Notes: generated from the sequence alone by a model not told the origin. A stretch of DNA of 64,000 bases from Eumeta japonica (GCA_005406025.1 BGZK01000290.1:248001-312000), one strand, 5' to 3'; counted from the stretch's first letter, positions 24,920-36,588 are shown. Translations and numbers: made by a program.

Positions 24920-25200
24920 CTTTAGTCAACTCGGCTGCGGCACGAAAATGGGCCGGCTTGACCTGTGAAATAACACACTCTCACAGAAACAGATTAGAAA
25001 TACCACCGCTGTTGCATTTCAACCAGTGAGTGTGAGCTCCGATGGCCCACTTCCTCTAGATTATCTAATTCCTCTTCTATCACATAACCTATTGTACCCG
25101 AAAAGGCCGGCAACGTAACTGGTAACTCCGCCGAAGTTGCGAATGTATATAAGCTGCTTCGATCACCTTACTCTCCAGTGGCTCGCGAGATTGTTCACCT
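24920..25200 (+). repeat. Dispersed lepidopteran repeat, family A, full-length but diverged
   Basis: Blocks in order: TCGGCTGCGGCACGAAAATG, GGCCGGCTTGACC, GAAATAACACACTCTCACAG, a CCAGTGAGTGTGAG segment, a run of CCT/TCCTC triplets, AAAAGGCCGGCAACGTAACT and GAAGTTGCGAATGT. I recall this order from a very common interspersed repeat of moths and butterflies. Other partial copies in the window are at 35,098, 35,222, 43,420, 45,368-45,805, 53,770 and 58,852. Confidence 0.7.
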
Positions 25201-25904
25201 CTCGTATATGCCATAAACAAAACCCTCACTGTAGAGGCATATTCTGCCAGAAAATAATTATTTTAAGTTGAAGAGCTTAGAACTCAAGCCCTCCACATTG
25301 GCCAAGTGCTGCTACTCGGGAGCTGCTGGCGTCTATTGCCTCTGATGCAATGCCAGCGTCCGGCGAAGCGATGGCTGACGTGCGCCCCTAGGCACGCAGT
25401 GAGTGATTTAATATTCATATATCAAAACCTCATGAGTCGATTAGCCCTTTATCGAAATTCGAAACCGGTACCATTCGTTAGAATTTAATACGCTACTCGA
25501 TCGGTCATCAACACAAATATACATTTTAAAAAAGAACGGAAAATATTCTAAGACCCTGATAAATCATTCGGGATACCAAACATGTTGCCCAACTTATAAA
25601 TCTGATTTTATATTATTTTAGTTTTCGATTCCCCAAAAAAATTGCTACATTGAATAAACATTAGACATACATGTATGTAATTGGCCAATATACAGTACAC
25701 AACGTAATCAGCTGAGATATCGGAAAAAATATTTGGCAACCAAATCAGAATGCTCTGATGATAAACAATCCTAAAATATAAATACGCACTTAGAAGCAAG
25801 TATTAAAGGTAGTATTGCCCATATCCAAATTTGGTTGCTGACTAAATTGTAGATGCAAAAAGTCAGAATGATTCTGTACAATCTCCAATAAAAAAAGTCG
25901 CGCT
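25201..25904. other. Non-coding, no feature seen
   Basis: AT-rich apart from 25,290-25,400. Antisense frame 25,608-25,799 is short and unmatched. Confidence 0.5.
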
Positions 25905-26698
25905 ACTTAACCCCTTCCGGCGATATTATATTATAAAAATTCAGTCAAGAGCGTGTCGGACCATGCTCACTCTAGGGTTCCGAAGTCGTCACTACAAATA
26001 AATGCATTATAGTTGAAAAAAACTACATTGTTTCACTTTTCTCCATGTTTCCCGCACAGAATAGGTTTATACACTTTAGTCGCTTATAACTAGAGAAACT
26101 AGTAGGTATTTCGACTATTATAATTAAACTAGTGTATCTAAACGCTCTTTTGCTGATGCACTTTAGTGTATCACCAAAAGAGCTTATGTTCGTGGCACTT
26201 GCGTTCTTTTGTTGAAAAGCGCAATTTTTCCGCAATAACTCAAAAACAGTATATCCTAATCGTGTTCTAAATAATTTTCGTCGAAAGTATTTATTATACG
26301 TTATTTTACCCATATATTTTGGACATACAGTTTAGAAAATAAAGGGGGGGGGGACAATTTCTGCTACTTTCGGAGCGATTATTTTCGAAACTATTCACCT
26401 TATCATAATAATTGCTTAGAAACCTTGAAGTGTCGAAATATGTGTTACATGTTGAGTTTTGTCAAAAAAAATTTTTTCAACTTCTATTACATGTATGGAG
26501 TACCCCGTAGAAATGCTTATTTTTATTATTGTATTTAAATACTAAATTTAGTAGCGCTTATACAAGACACCTACAATAAATTTCATCGGTATACGTTTTG
26601 TAGGTTTTGAATAAAATGCCTGTGACATACGGACGGACGGACATAACGAAACTGTAATGGTTCTGTTTTTACCATTTGGTTCGAACCCTAAAAAGACG
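25905..26698 (+). repeat. Widespread ~790-bp lepidopteran repeat
   Basis: Begins near GAGCGTGTCGGACCATGCTC and CTAGGGTTCCG, contains a poly-G tract (26,343-26,353), AGCGATTATTTTCGAAACTA and CTTGAAGTGTCG in the middle, a GTACCCCGTAG segment, and ends with the GGACGGACGGACAT run and TTCGAACCCTAAAAA. These landmarks in this order are familiar to me from many lepidopteran genomes. It has no coding capacity of its own; the 96-codon antisense frame at 26,023-26,313 lies inside it and is spurious. Confidence 0.7.
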
Positions 26699-27239
26699 AG
26701 CTTTGGATGCATTAATAATATGTGTTTTTTAATATATGGTGTATTTTAAACCTAAAATAATTTTAAGCATTGAATTAATTATAGTTTTTTGCCGTTCCGA
26801 GAGTATCCAGTCCTTTGGCAAACACCTACGCCTATTTGCGTCAAAACTAATTCCAACCTCTAAAATTTAACTATAATATATCGTGACGAAATCAATAACA
26901 CCTCATCAGTATTTTAAAATTTGCAATCAATCCTATATATCTAAAAATTCAGCTTGCGTTTGTTTGCGATCGCAAAGCCCAAAAAGCAGTAGGTCGATTG
27001 ACTCAACTATGTATTCAATCACATACATATTTTCATGTATGTAGCTTGCATACGTTCCCTACATCGCCCGCGTGTTCGTACTGTTGAACTAAACTACTAT
27101 ACCGATTCTCAAAATTCTTCCATTCGTCGAAGCTACAATATCCCAGACTGACATGGCTTATATTTTATTTTGATACAAGTTATTATATACAGCTCAATCG
27201 TGTTCCCGTTTCTCGGAACGGTGAAACAAAGATTTTCAC
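26699..27239. other. Non-coding, no firm feature
   Basis: The segment from about 26,935 to 27,130 (starting ATATATCTAAAAATTCAGC) has the flavour of a Helitron-like 5' end, but no matching 3' end is present. Confidence 0.4.
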
Positions 27240-27475
27240 GCTACCTCAGTCAAATACGGCCGAGGCGTCCCCCCGCGGCGCTCTCCCAGAAGGAAGGTTT
27301 CATATTACATAGTTCAGCGTAGCCCCGGACACCAATAACGCCGGTTAGGGCTCCGCGAACTAATAAACTAGTTCGTGCAAAACTTAAGGCGCGACACCGG
27401 GAATAAACATTAGCCCGGCGAGGGCCCCGCTCGTACTGTATGCGGCGCACGGGTAATGGCCTCTTCTAAAGCATC

Positions 27476-27518
27476 GGCCGGCCTAGTAATTGGACTTTAT
27501 TACTAGGACCTAGCCGGC
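27476..27518. repeat. Imperfect palindrome
   Basis: GCCGGC (27,477-27,482) and CCTAGTAAT (27,482-27,490) are answered by ATTACTAGG (27,499-27,507) and GCCGGC (27,513-27,518) around an 8-nt loop. Confidence 0.8.
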
Positions 27519-27536
27519 ATATAAACAAACCACTCG

Positions 27537-27544
27537 TGACGTCA
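27537..27544. promoter_or_regulatory. Consensus CRE (TGACGTCA)
   Basis: The exact 8-bp palindromic ATF/CREB site, 9 bp after a forkhead-type ATAAACA. A single 8-mer can occur by chance about once per 65 kb, so the site matters only together with the island around it. Confidence 0.35.
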
Positions 27545-27904
27545 TAAATATCGTGAAAGTGTCGTTTCTTTCAGATGGAGTTTCCGTGACCGGCCGCCGG
27601 CGCGACGTACGTTTTTCTCGTTCCCGGCGAGTCGCGGCCGCCGTGATAAGTCATTTAAAGCGCCTATTCGTTAAGGCTCCCCTATTCGACTCGACGTGGT
27701 CACCGTTTGTATTCTCAAACGGTGTTCCAGAAAAGTGTTGCTATAGTGGAAGTTTATTACGTAATATGCTTTTCATACTTTATCAATAAAACAAAAAATG
27801 AAATATAAAAAAAATTTCTTAATGTTTTTGCATTAGATTTTTATCGCTTCAACTGCTGAAACCTACCCTCTCACGATCTTATTTTATCAGATTATTTAAA
27901 GTTA

Positions 27905-28045
27905 TTTGAGGAGTGGTTGCTGAGTGGCCTTAAGTGTTGATTTTGAACCAAAAGCTACCCAAATTCAAATCCTGGCCACAAAAGTGGAAGTATGAAATTT
28001 TAAGTTTATCCCTTGATGAAAAAAAAATGGCGGAACTGTACCTGA
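27905..28045 (+). mobile_element. tRNA-derived SINE-like element
   Basis: TGGTTGCTGAGTGGC at 27,914-27,928 fits a polymerase III A box of Leu/Ser-tRNA type, and AATTCAAATCC at 27,962-27,972 fits a degenerate B box (consensus GGTTCRANYCC), at tRNA-like distance. An unrelated body and an A run (28,019-28,027) follow. No cloverleaf can be folded, so this is a SINE remnant rather than a tRNA gene. Confidence 0.5.
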
Positions 28046-28695
28046 ACAGTGGTCTAATAAAAATCATATACAACAAAATTCTTTAATGAATAAAACGATA
28101 ATAATTAATTTTACATGTCAGAAAACAAATAAGTACTTGTTACGCGTAACTTTACTAAAGTTACCTTCAATCAGCTGTCAATGCCACTTGCCGCCTTAAA
28201 TACGTGGTAAACGACAAAACATCGACACTACAAAAACAAAATTAATATAGTCACATAATTTTGTAGTTACAAAAAATTACGGACATTTTGATGCAAAATA
28301 CAAACTTAGAATATAATATCAGCGTTCGAGAAAAAGTTTCTTACGTGTATAATCTCTTTCGTATTCATCTAAATAATAAAATTCCAAATTTATATGTCTT
28401 AGAACACAATGGAAAGGAAGTTTAGCCCTTTAGTTCAATTCCGAGGCTTAAAGTAAAATCACAACCTAATATGAAATAGGTAGATATCAAAATTCACTCA
28501 TACTCTCGATTTAAAATACATACGCGTAATCGCCTATGTGTGACTAGATTTAAAAACATCTATTAGATTCGTATCAGATTCTTGGATGAGAGTCAAAATT
28601 TAGCATTCCAAAAGAGATACCATAACAACGTAATCATTATAATGATTTAACACCAATGTAAAATCTACAACATGATGCGGAAACACAAACAGAAG
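28046..28695. other. Non-coding, no feature seen
   Basis: AT-rich; no repeat or gene recognised. Confidence 0.5.
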
Positions 28696-28839
28696 TTACG
28701 CGATTGCAGAACTCGTACCACAATCTTTGGTAGGTATGCATGTGCCGCGGCCCCGCTTATGGTCGTTAACACAAAACACGCTGACCCCGGCAGAATTATT
28801 TCTATTATAGTGGGCAAGGACTGTGATATTAGAAGTACA
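28696..28839 (-). pseudogene. Possible exon with CLIP-like cysteine pattern
   Basis: Minus-strand frame of 47 codons that starts directly after an acceptor-like TTTTCCGTTTCAG and ends at a stop at 28,696. It contains Cys-x10-Cys-x5-Cys, with VFCVNDHKRG then RGTCIPTKDC. The C-x(8-11)-G-x-C-x5-C spacing and the G-T-C-x-P wording recall the CLIP domain that precedes insect clip-serine proteases. A CLIP domain needs six cysteines; the remaining ones, a donor site and the protease domain are not seen. Two other minus frames are also open here (28,665-28,934 and 28,876-29,091, both hydrophobic), and the region is unusually poor in stops. It could be an exon, a fragment of a lost gene, or chance. 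Confidence 0.22.
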
Positions 28840-29164
28840 CTGAAACGGAAAACAACGTGGGCGTTTTTGATAATGTTATGATACAATAAAAAAAAATGGC
28901 CGAACATGTAACCGATCCGTCGATAGGCCGTCAATGAAATACGTTAAATTTCGAATGAAGACCCAATCCTTGAGGAGGCGTATGACGAAGGCAATGACAA
29001 TAACATATATCCCAAAATCGTTTAAAGTTGAAAACGACAGCCGTGTAATTAGTAAAAATAGGACATCCGCTAAAGGCACTAACACCGCCACTCAGAAGGA
29101 ATACCGTATTGACCTACTATAGAAACGATAATACCGATGAATACATGAATAAAGAAGTGGAATT

Positions 29165-29405
29165 TGCGTAAATATGCGCTTAAATCCATATGTATACATA
29201 CATATTTAAGCGAAATGCTACTGAATGACTGACTGACTCATCACGAGATCTCCGAAACTATAAGTCCGATTGACTTAAAATTTGGCATATTTACTCTTTT
29301 CCGGGTGTAGACGCTCACAAAGAACGGATTTTACGCAAATCCTATTCATGAAAAAAAATCTCACCATTTCAAATCGACGCGGGAGCAGCCGCGGGCAAAA
29401 ACTAG
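29165..29405 (+). mobile_element. Helitron-like non-autonomous element, 3' end
   Basis: Ends in CGCGG-6 nt-CCGCG hairpin, then GGCAAAAA and CTAG followed by T (29,402-29,405). A hairpin a few bases before CTAG is the Helitron 3' signature. Upstream is the GACTGACTGACTCATCACGA and TATAAGTCCGATTGACTTAA text that I know from such elements in Lepidoptera. It also contains a 36-bp near-palindrome (29,177-29,212). The 5' boundary is approximate. Confidence 0.6.
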
Positions 29406-30470
29406 TAGAGTAAAAAATTAAAAAACGAACCATAGCCAAAAGCCGTGCGTCGTGCATTTCACAAATTAAAGGCCGGCTCTCCTTCCGCTCGCGCGCACGC
29501 ACGAACGCCGTTGCGGCCGTATAAAAAGAGCATAACGCGTATTATCAACACGGCGTGCTCATGTGAACCGCTTAATCCCCGAAAACATTCATAAAGTTGT
29601 AAGAACGCGTTACCATAATGGATATTTTGATCACGAACCGGCTCACGGGGGCACGAGTTATGGCTTATAAAGCGGCGCGGCCTTCCTTGAAGTTATTTCC
29701 ATTGAACACGGCTTACGTAACCCTCCGCGCTTCCTTTTTTCTTGATTGATTTCTTTATTTTCGATTTACAGAAAATATTTTCATTTATACCTTTTTCAAT
29801 GCGAGAACAGGCAGACCCATTTTCGAAACGGCGCGAAACTGAAAACGTTAAGACTGCGTATGAATGTTTAATGTTTGCTTCTAGTTTTATGTTTAATAAA
29901 TTAATTTTCATTCGTTCGTTGCCCGAAAAGCCTCTTTGATGATCAATCCTGAGTATTTGCTTCGTGAAAATTATTTAAAGGTCCTTTTTGAGGAGAATCT
30001 TAAGAACTTAACTCGAGAATTAAGAAGACATTTTCAATCTGTTTAGAGTAAAAATTAATGAAAAATTTACAAGAAAGAAATAAGTTTTCTGTAAGCGTAG
30101 CGAAACTTATATTTCAATGGATTTTTAATAACACAAGATAATACAAAACATTTCTCTCGGTTCATCTAACCCATATTTTGCTTGAAATTGCAAGACAACG
30201 TGACCGCCAAGTTTGAGAGAATCGAGCACTGGCGTTTATATAAATAATTAGAAAAAAAAAATCAGCTCTTTTATTTTTAATCCTTCTAATATGGGCCCCT
30301 GAAGTAAAAATAGATTGTTTTATTATAATACTTTATAGAGTAACATCACTTAGAAAATAGGTACGGAACTAGCCGAAAATTTACAAAGTAAATAAGTAAA
30401 AAGATGTATATGAAAATTTTACAGTTCTGTCCTACCGGATAATTTTTTCGAAGTGTATTCGATTCTATTG
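29406..30470. other. Non-coding; GC-richer at the left
   Basis: CpG-richer patch at 29,450-29,700, then AT-rich DNA. No gene recognised; antiparallel frames at 29,693-29,939 are shadows of one another. Confidence 0.5.
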
Positions 30471-30930
30471 TTCTACTAGTTATGGTCTGGCTTCTTATCG
30501 TCTTCACCACACCACCAAGGTCGAAAGCACTTTGAAGACATTCACTTTTAAGATTAAATTCGATGAATGCATCTCAAGGTCGATCCTATTAAGTACTACT
30601 GAGTTGGTACTCAACGCGTCTTTTGGCTTCGAGTTTAAAAGGAAACTTGAGACATTTTTAGATTTCATAACTTCAGTTTTCCGAGGCGGAACTCTTTGAA
30701 CTCTCACGAACCTTTACTAGTCACGAAGCAAGTTTTTTCAGGTTCATGCTTTCGGTGGAACGATTTCTGGAGCGGCAATCACAACAACTATTTCAGTTGG
30801 GATTTCAAAAAAACGTTCGTTTTTCTCTCTCTCGATAGCACCAATCACACGAATTTCACTAAAAGTTTCAGGTGGCGCTTTCAAAGGCTTCTAAATAACC
30901 GTTTCGACGGCGTTCGACGCGCTGGGTGAG
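30471..30930. other. Region poor in stops, ending at a strong splice donor
   Basis: Both strands are unusually open. On the plus strand, acceptor-like sites (TTTTTTCAG at 30,742; TTTCAG at 30,796 and 30,872) are followed by a consensus donor GGGTGAGTG at 30,923-30,931. The words TTTCAGGT plus GCTTTC recur near 30,740 and 30,870. No peptide in any frame is recognisable. It may be a lineage-specific exon or a diverged repeat. Confidence 0.2.
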
Positions 30931-32754
30931 TGTACACAAAAAGCTCTCTGCACACTAAAAGCGGGCTTACACTAGATATAAATTATTTTTATGCGGTTCC
31001 GCAACGCGATCCCCTCCCTCTCCTACCCCCGTACTCCCCTGTGTGGTGTTTAAGTCCGCACTTCATAAAGGTAATTGCGATGCCTCGATTTTCCACCATA
31101 TTTTTATTATTAATAATCTTTTCATAAAATATTCTCAATTTCGGAAGACAAATTTTTATTATTGTATTTCTCATAAATAGCATTAATATTTGTAACATAA
31201 ATTTATGTTTTTAGTGTAATAATGAAGTAGATTTTTTATTATAATTTCTCAAGCTAAGAAATTATAGTACATTGGTCAATTTAGATAATGTCCTGGAAGT
31301 CAGTTTTTGAGCAAAATATGAGATTAAGATCAGTTAGTTTGGTATTCGGAGCAAGGTTGAAGCGTGTCCATATTTGGGTTGTTGTATTACTCCTGAGGCA
31401 TCAGCTCCCTCAAACTTTTTGTTCAAATAGGGCGATTGGCATTTGAACCTTAAGTCGTCCACGCAGATCTTGCACCGTTTGGGGATTGCTATCGATCGTT
31501 ATCATCGACGCTGTAAGAAAATCAGGCTTAATGTGTTTTATGAGACACGGAGAGTATGCTATTCGATCCTTTTAGAAGATGTGGTCATATTTACAACTCT
31601 GTTTATCAGAGTAGAAACTGGTATAAGATAATTTCTTATTTTTATAACAGAACTTGATATCAATTGTTGTGGAGCATATTGTGAAAGAATCCACAAACAC
31701 GACTATAATTTTAAAGATTAACGACCTTTATTCTAAGAAAAAAAATCATCGTGCTTAAGACAAGAACTTCTGCAACGTTACCAACTCGAGTTTTCATGAC
31801 TTGCAATTATCAGTCGGACTTATAATTGACCATAATTTATACTCTCACCACCCCCTTACCAGTTTTTGGAAACATCACACATCCTTGAAAATTCTTATGA
31901 AACCTCTCAAGTTGCATCGCGATATTTTTAACAACTTTAAATACGCAAGCAGAATACAAATTTAAAATTAAACGCAATGAACAAAAACACAAAAATTCGT
32001 TTGTATTAGTTTCAAAAACAAAATGAACTTTCTTTTTCTTGCATCAGATTCGAATCATCTTACGGCTGAGACATAGCGTCCCCTTCAGCCTTCCCACAAT
32101 CTATTCATTGTCAATGTCTAGTTTTTTATACCCCACTGCTGTGAAATACCTTTCTAACATCTTTAAGCCCACCACACCTGCTCAGTGTGGGTCGATGGAG
32201 TACCAGCAACTGTCGTTAGCTGAAGCCACATCGAAGACAGAAGCAGTGCAAGTCCTGACGAGGTTGATATAAAACCTGGCACTCGACATTTCCGCTCGAT
32301 TCCTTCTACCCAGATGAAAAAATTTGCACTTCATAGAGCAATACAGGGAGCGAAAAAGATATATGTGGACGGTCACCAATTTAATGACTCCCGACCAGAC
32401 CTCTCATCCTCTGAATCATGAAGCGACACGCGGAAATTCAATTCAACAAATGAACATTTTCATGATAAATAAAAACAGTAATTGGCTTGAGCATATTTGT
32501 TTGTTGCTGATACGTACCTAATAGCCTTTATGTAAATAGACAAACGAAACGGTTCAGTACCTTTTTCTCCTTTATCAATACATTTTTTTTAAGTCGAAGC
32601 TTTTCTTTAAAAAAGTTTAAAAGCCTCTACTTCTCGTACCTCATGTTCGTTAATTCTACAATCTATAAGCATTTTTTTATATGATACTCGATACATTTCT
32701 TATCATTGAGAATTAGTTATATTTTTATATTAATCCTTACGCATTTTTACAATA
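30931..32754. other. Non-coding, no feature seen
   Basis: AT-rich. Short frames at 31,443-31,631, 32,039-32,272 and 32,324-32,521 have no domain and overlap antisense frames. Confidence 0.5.
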
Positions 32755-32985
32755 TATACAGATGCCAAATTTCATTGTGATTCCTTGAACGGTATAGAAA
32801 TTGATATACTACAACACCACCTGGTGGGAAGTTACATCAAAGTGAACAAGGCAAAAATCTTCTTAATGGAAAAATACATATACTTGCCAGTTTTCATGGT
32901 GATCAGTTTAACGGTGTATGAGCTTAGCGAAAACATACATATGTATATTCATTTTTATATATAGATTATATTTGCATTAACTATG
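32755..32985 (+). repeat. Retroelement/Helitron-type tail with internal duplication
   Basis: GCCAAATTTCATTGTGATTC-CTTGAACGGTATA and AGTTTTCATGGTGATCAGTT-TAACGGTGTA are two related segments about 130 bp apart, followed by AGCTTAGCGAAAACATACAT and ATTCATTTTTATATATAGAT. That closing text is common at 3' ends of lepidopteran repeats. The parent element is unknown. Confidence 0.45.
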
Positions 32986-33349
32986 AATGTGTACAAATAG
33001 TCATTAGCCTGTTGTTCTTTTCAATTGTTACTAACATTAAAACATAAATGTCATAGGTTTTATAAAGTATTAAGGGAAACAGCACACGCTATTCACTAAA
33101 ATACGACCTTGCAGCTAACGTGGTAGTACAATAATCGAAAAAAATTGTATGCCGTATTTGCAGAGTTTTACTCTTTAACGAAAAAAAACTCAATACCTCA
33201 CGAACCTAAAAATTAAATTAAATTCGATTTCGATGTATACATTAAATTTCAATTTTCGATAGAAAAAAATTCGACATTTAGGCGACTACCAGTAAATATA
33301 GTCGGGATAACAACAAAAAATAATTAAAAGCTACGGGTGGAAGTCCAAG

Positions 33350-33900
33350 GAAGGCAGACAGTTTATATCAACCGCGCAGGCAGAAACAGAAGCAGCGGGG
33401 CTGGGAGTGGGGGTATTTCCATCAAGTTAACGCAACACGTTAAATTAAGCGAACAGAGTTACAGTGAAAATAATACGCGGGCTCCGTCCGAACTTCCAGC
33501 GTGACGCCGGCCGTCCGCTAGATATTTAAATCGAAATAGTTTAATGATCGGCCGCCTCCGAGAAGCGACTCGCTACAAAGCGTAATTCGGCGATCTCAAA
33601 GGGCGCAAATGATGGCCAGCGGTCCGAAAACTCTCCGGGAGTTAGGTCAAGTATGAAATCAAGACGCGAGGTTCTGGACGGGGCGGCTGTTTCGATGGGC
33701 GGCGACGGGCAGCGGGGGGGAGTAAGAGGAGGGGAGGATTAAATTACCACCCGTTCCGTTATCCTCCGGTCGAGTGCCACTCCGACTTTTGTTTGGGCCC
33801 GTCTAGGAAAATCGCGACTCGCGTTAAGTAGAGGCGAGCGCGCGCCGCACGAAACGAAAATCGTCTCGCTGCAACGCCCTCAGGATGTTATGACAAGTCT
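33350..33900. promoter_or_regulatory. Largest GC-rich island of the window
   Basis: About 550 bp of CpG-rich sequence with a G-rich core (GGGCGGCGACGGGCAGCGG then GGGGGG and AGGAGGGGAGG at about 33,695-33,738), flanked by AT-rich DNA on both sides. No long frame is coding-like. It resembles the other islands. A promoter or conserved regulatory block is the likeliest reading. Confidence 0.3.
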
Positions 33901-34849
33901 TTGGAATTTTGTGACCCCGACGCCGCATCCGGTTGTTATTTCGATGGGTGACCCCTATGAGCTTTCCGTAGATCACGGTCGAATCAATGTCAGCGGTATG
34001 GTCACCGGCAATGGCAATACATACATAATGCGTTAATAAAATAAAGACACGTTTCGTTCGATAAGACGGAAAAAAAAATACAAACAATATTGTTTACGCA
34101 AATCCGTAAGAAGCGATCCATCGTGTAGATACAAAACAGGATAAATGAAGTCTTTCGTTTTTGCATATTAATTATTTTACTTACTTTCTTAATGTGCGGG
34201 TTAAGAAAAGTAATGAAATGACGGGTGAAAAGTCTCAACTACGTGATCGGTTTTTCAAACGCGTGAGGCATTACCTGGAGGCTTCACCCAAACGAAACCA
34301 TTATAGATTTCAAGTCAAACCAAATAATAATTGAATGTGCAAATTTAAGTATCCGAGTTCAATTGGATCCGTGTCGGCTCAAACTCGTAACACTGGAATC
34401 CATTATAACCAAATTACAGAACAGTTAACATCGCAGAAACTTCCCAGTAGGCAACTGTATAAGCGAACTTCGACGCATATTTGATCGCCCTATAATTAAA
34501 TGATTATTATGGAATATACATTAGATTATATTAAATTTTAAAGATTAGGCACAATCTTTTAATATCGTACGGAACATTCGAAATTGAGTAAAACTTCCTT
34601 TTTATTGTGAGATGGTGCCAAACATCATAAGTAGTTATTACTCGCCCTTAGCTCACAAAATTTATTTTTTTTTTACATTTATTTTCTTGTTCTTTTACAT
34701 ATTGTGACTTAATGACTGTGGTATTTTTAATTTTTAACAACTGATGGATATAACGAGAACTTGGCTTTTCTCGATTCTATATTTTGATGGGCACTTTAAC
34801 ACTTTCTTAAAAAACTGCTTAACCTGTTGACGCAAACGTAAAAGCCAAG
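33901..34849. other. Non-coding, no feature seen
   Basis: AT-rich; nothing recognised. Confidence 0.5.
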
Positions 34850-35097
34850 AACGAGATACTAGGTATTGTATACACGACTTTATTCCCCGATCTCACTTTA
34901 CGTGCTAAATTGCGTTGGAATTCTCATTTTACCAGATTAGCGAAAACGCTTAGTTATGCAGCATATGCATAAAAAGTATTCCGCGACATACAGATAGATG
35001 AAAGCACCACGAGACTAGTTTATTTTAGTTTCTTTCATAGTCTCATAATACATAGAATTTTGTTATTGGGTCGCGCAGATGGCTTATTGCTACCTAA
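34850..35097 (+). pseudogene. Non-LTR retrotransposon fragment (post-thumb RT region)
   Basis: Reads LRAKLRWNSHFTRLAKTLSY then AAYA-stop-KVFRDIQID, STTRLVYFSFFHSLI and ILLLGRADG. This matches the conserved string after the RT thumb of Jockey/CR1-like elements (LxWxxHIxxLxxxLSSAAYA, RLVYFxxFHSxMSYGxLLWG). The homology stops just before the family A repeat at 35,098. It belongs to the same family as 21,463-22,125 and overlaps it at the LLWG block. Confidence 0.75.
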
Positions 35098-35185
35098 TAA
35101 GTCGGCACTGCATTGCTTGCTAGTGTCCGGGACAGCAACGACCATCTATTCTCTGGTAGATGGCATGTTCGTTGGCCCCTAGTAA
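35098..35185 (+). repeat. Family A repeat, partial copy
   Basis: GTCGGCACTGCATTGCTTGC, TAGTGTCCGGGACAGCAACG, ACCATCTATTCTCTGG and CATGTTCGTTGGCCCC follow the order of the 3' half of family A. Confidence 0.6.
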
Positions 35186-35221
35186 ATGACATATAAATGA
35201 TACACAAAATAACACAATAAT

Positions 35222-35375
35222 GTTGAAACAAGGCGGTCTTCAAGAAACCAGCGTACTCTTTTCTAAAGGGTCGGCATCACACTAGTGACTCCCCTGGGAA
35301 TGCGGATGTATATGGGTGGCGGTGACTCTCTAGTGTCCTGCGTGATCCACTGCCCTTTTAAACTCCTATAAACAG
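35222..35375 (+). repeat. Family A repeat, second partial copy in tandem
   Basis: AAAGGGTCGGCATCACACTA, GTGACTCCCCTGG, GGGTGGCGGTGAC and GTGATCCACTGCCC match the 3' half of family A again, only 37 bp after the previous copy and in the same orientation. Confidence 0.6.
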
Positions 35376-35579
35376 ACGATATTGCTTAGTTCTAAATCGA
35401 AAGCATTCAAACTTTCGTAATTAAAATAGTTCAATTTTAGCGAAAATTATGCACTGAATTTCTACTATACTCTATGATTAGTACATAATAAACAAACACT
35501 AAATAATATGCAAAACTGACCTGCTTCCTACTTTCGCGTCAATAATGTCATGTAGTTGCCACCTTTATAATTTAATAAT

Positions 35580-35710
35580 AACAATAATATGAACTCACGC
35601 CTATTTCCCAGAAGGGTAGGCAGAAACTATAGATTTCCATATGGTACGAATTTTGCATATCTCTCAAGCCTCACTGATAAGTAACTTATGTCACGTATTA
35701 TCTATTCTCG
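35580..35710 (+). repeat. Dispersed repeat, family B, partial copy
   Basis: Starts at AATAATAACAATAATATGAA, then ACTCACGCCTATTTCCCAG, AAGGGTAGGCAGAAACTATA, GATTTCCATATGGTACGA and TTTTGCATATCTCTCAAGCC. It aligns with 43,655-43,760 and with the complement of 11,535-11,730. Confidence 0.7.
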
Positions 35711-36588
35711 AAAACGTTAGCCTACTGGTACCTCGGCAGTGCATCCAATAGCACAGAATCGATGCAATCGACTCAAAATTCTAGGTGACGGCGCTGAGAA
35801 GCAACGTTTGGAAAAAAATAATAGCTAGTTTTTCGAAGTAAAACACCTTAGATAAACTATGGAAAACGAAACCTTATAAGACTACAAAAGTTTTATTAAG
35901 ATCCTTAGAGACGTCTCCGAAATACCAATATAAAAATTTATGTACATACAAGGACTGCTCATTAAAAATATTAAAAGAAGCCGAAATCAGAATATTCTGT
36001 GAGTAATAATGCCAAAACATTCATTGCTCATTATCCACGGAGCGTATTAAAACTCATCCAAAATCAATTCGCCCAAGAGCGCTTTCCGCGGTTGCCGAAC
36101 CTCGCCATGATTTCATTCGACGCCGCCACAAAACGTAAATTCGAATAAACATTGAAAGACTTTCGCATCGGTAAAATTAATTTTCCGCGAAAAGTTCAAT
36201 TGCTGTATCAATTAGTGGAAAGCTCCCGAATGAAATTATCCCGAATGTACACACATACGCGGATGCGCACAGAAACGGGACACAAGCAACCTCCATCTCT
36301 GCCGCGTGCCTTAATAAAACGAATAAATCGTAAATTACAAAACTCGGGCTTAAGAATTTTCAAATATTAAATTTTGCTTCCGAACAGAATTTCTGACATT
36401 ATCGTATATTTGCGAAACAAGGGAAAAATAATGCCCGCTTATTTTTGGCGCGGCCAGTTTTTGTAAGGATAATTTTGTTTATATTTTTAAACTCCTGCAA
36501 GTAAATGTGCATTTTGAAAATATTAATACGGGTTTTCGGCATTAAATTAACGGTCTTTTTTCGACGGGGCTATTTTTGAAGCTATATA
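35711..36588. other. Non-coding, modest GC patch
   Basis: A moderately GC-richer, CpG-bearing patch at 36,050-36,340 includes a 72-codon frame without any domain. Otherwise AT-rich. Confidence 0.45.

Larger units (their letters stand above)
27240..27720. promoter_or_regulatory. GC-rich island with palindrome, CRE and forkhead-type site
   Basis: A CpG-rich block holds, close together, an imperfect palindrome (27,476-27,518), ATAAACA at 27,521-27,527 and the exact cAMP-response element TGACGTCA at 27,537-27,544. GC-rich sequence continues to about 27,640. The cluster of ATF/CREB-type and forkhead-type motifs suggests an enhancer or promoter. The open frame starting at 27,553 (78 codons) begins at GTG and shows no domain, so it is not called as a gene. 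Confidence 0.35.

Noticed and set aside
26343..26353. Poly-G run as a regulatory or G4 element
   Set aside because: It is a standard internal landmark of the repeat at 25,905-26,698.
28876..29091. Hydrophobic 71-codon frame as a chemoreceptor or membrane protein exon
   Set aside because: No receptor family motif; hydrophobicity is common in T-rich antisense frames.
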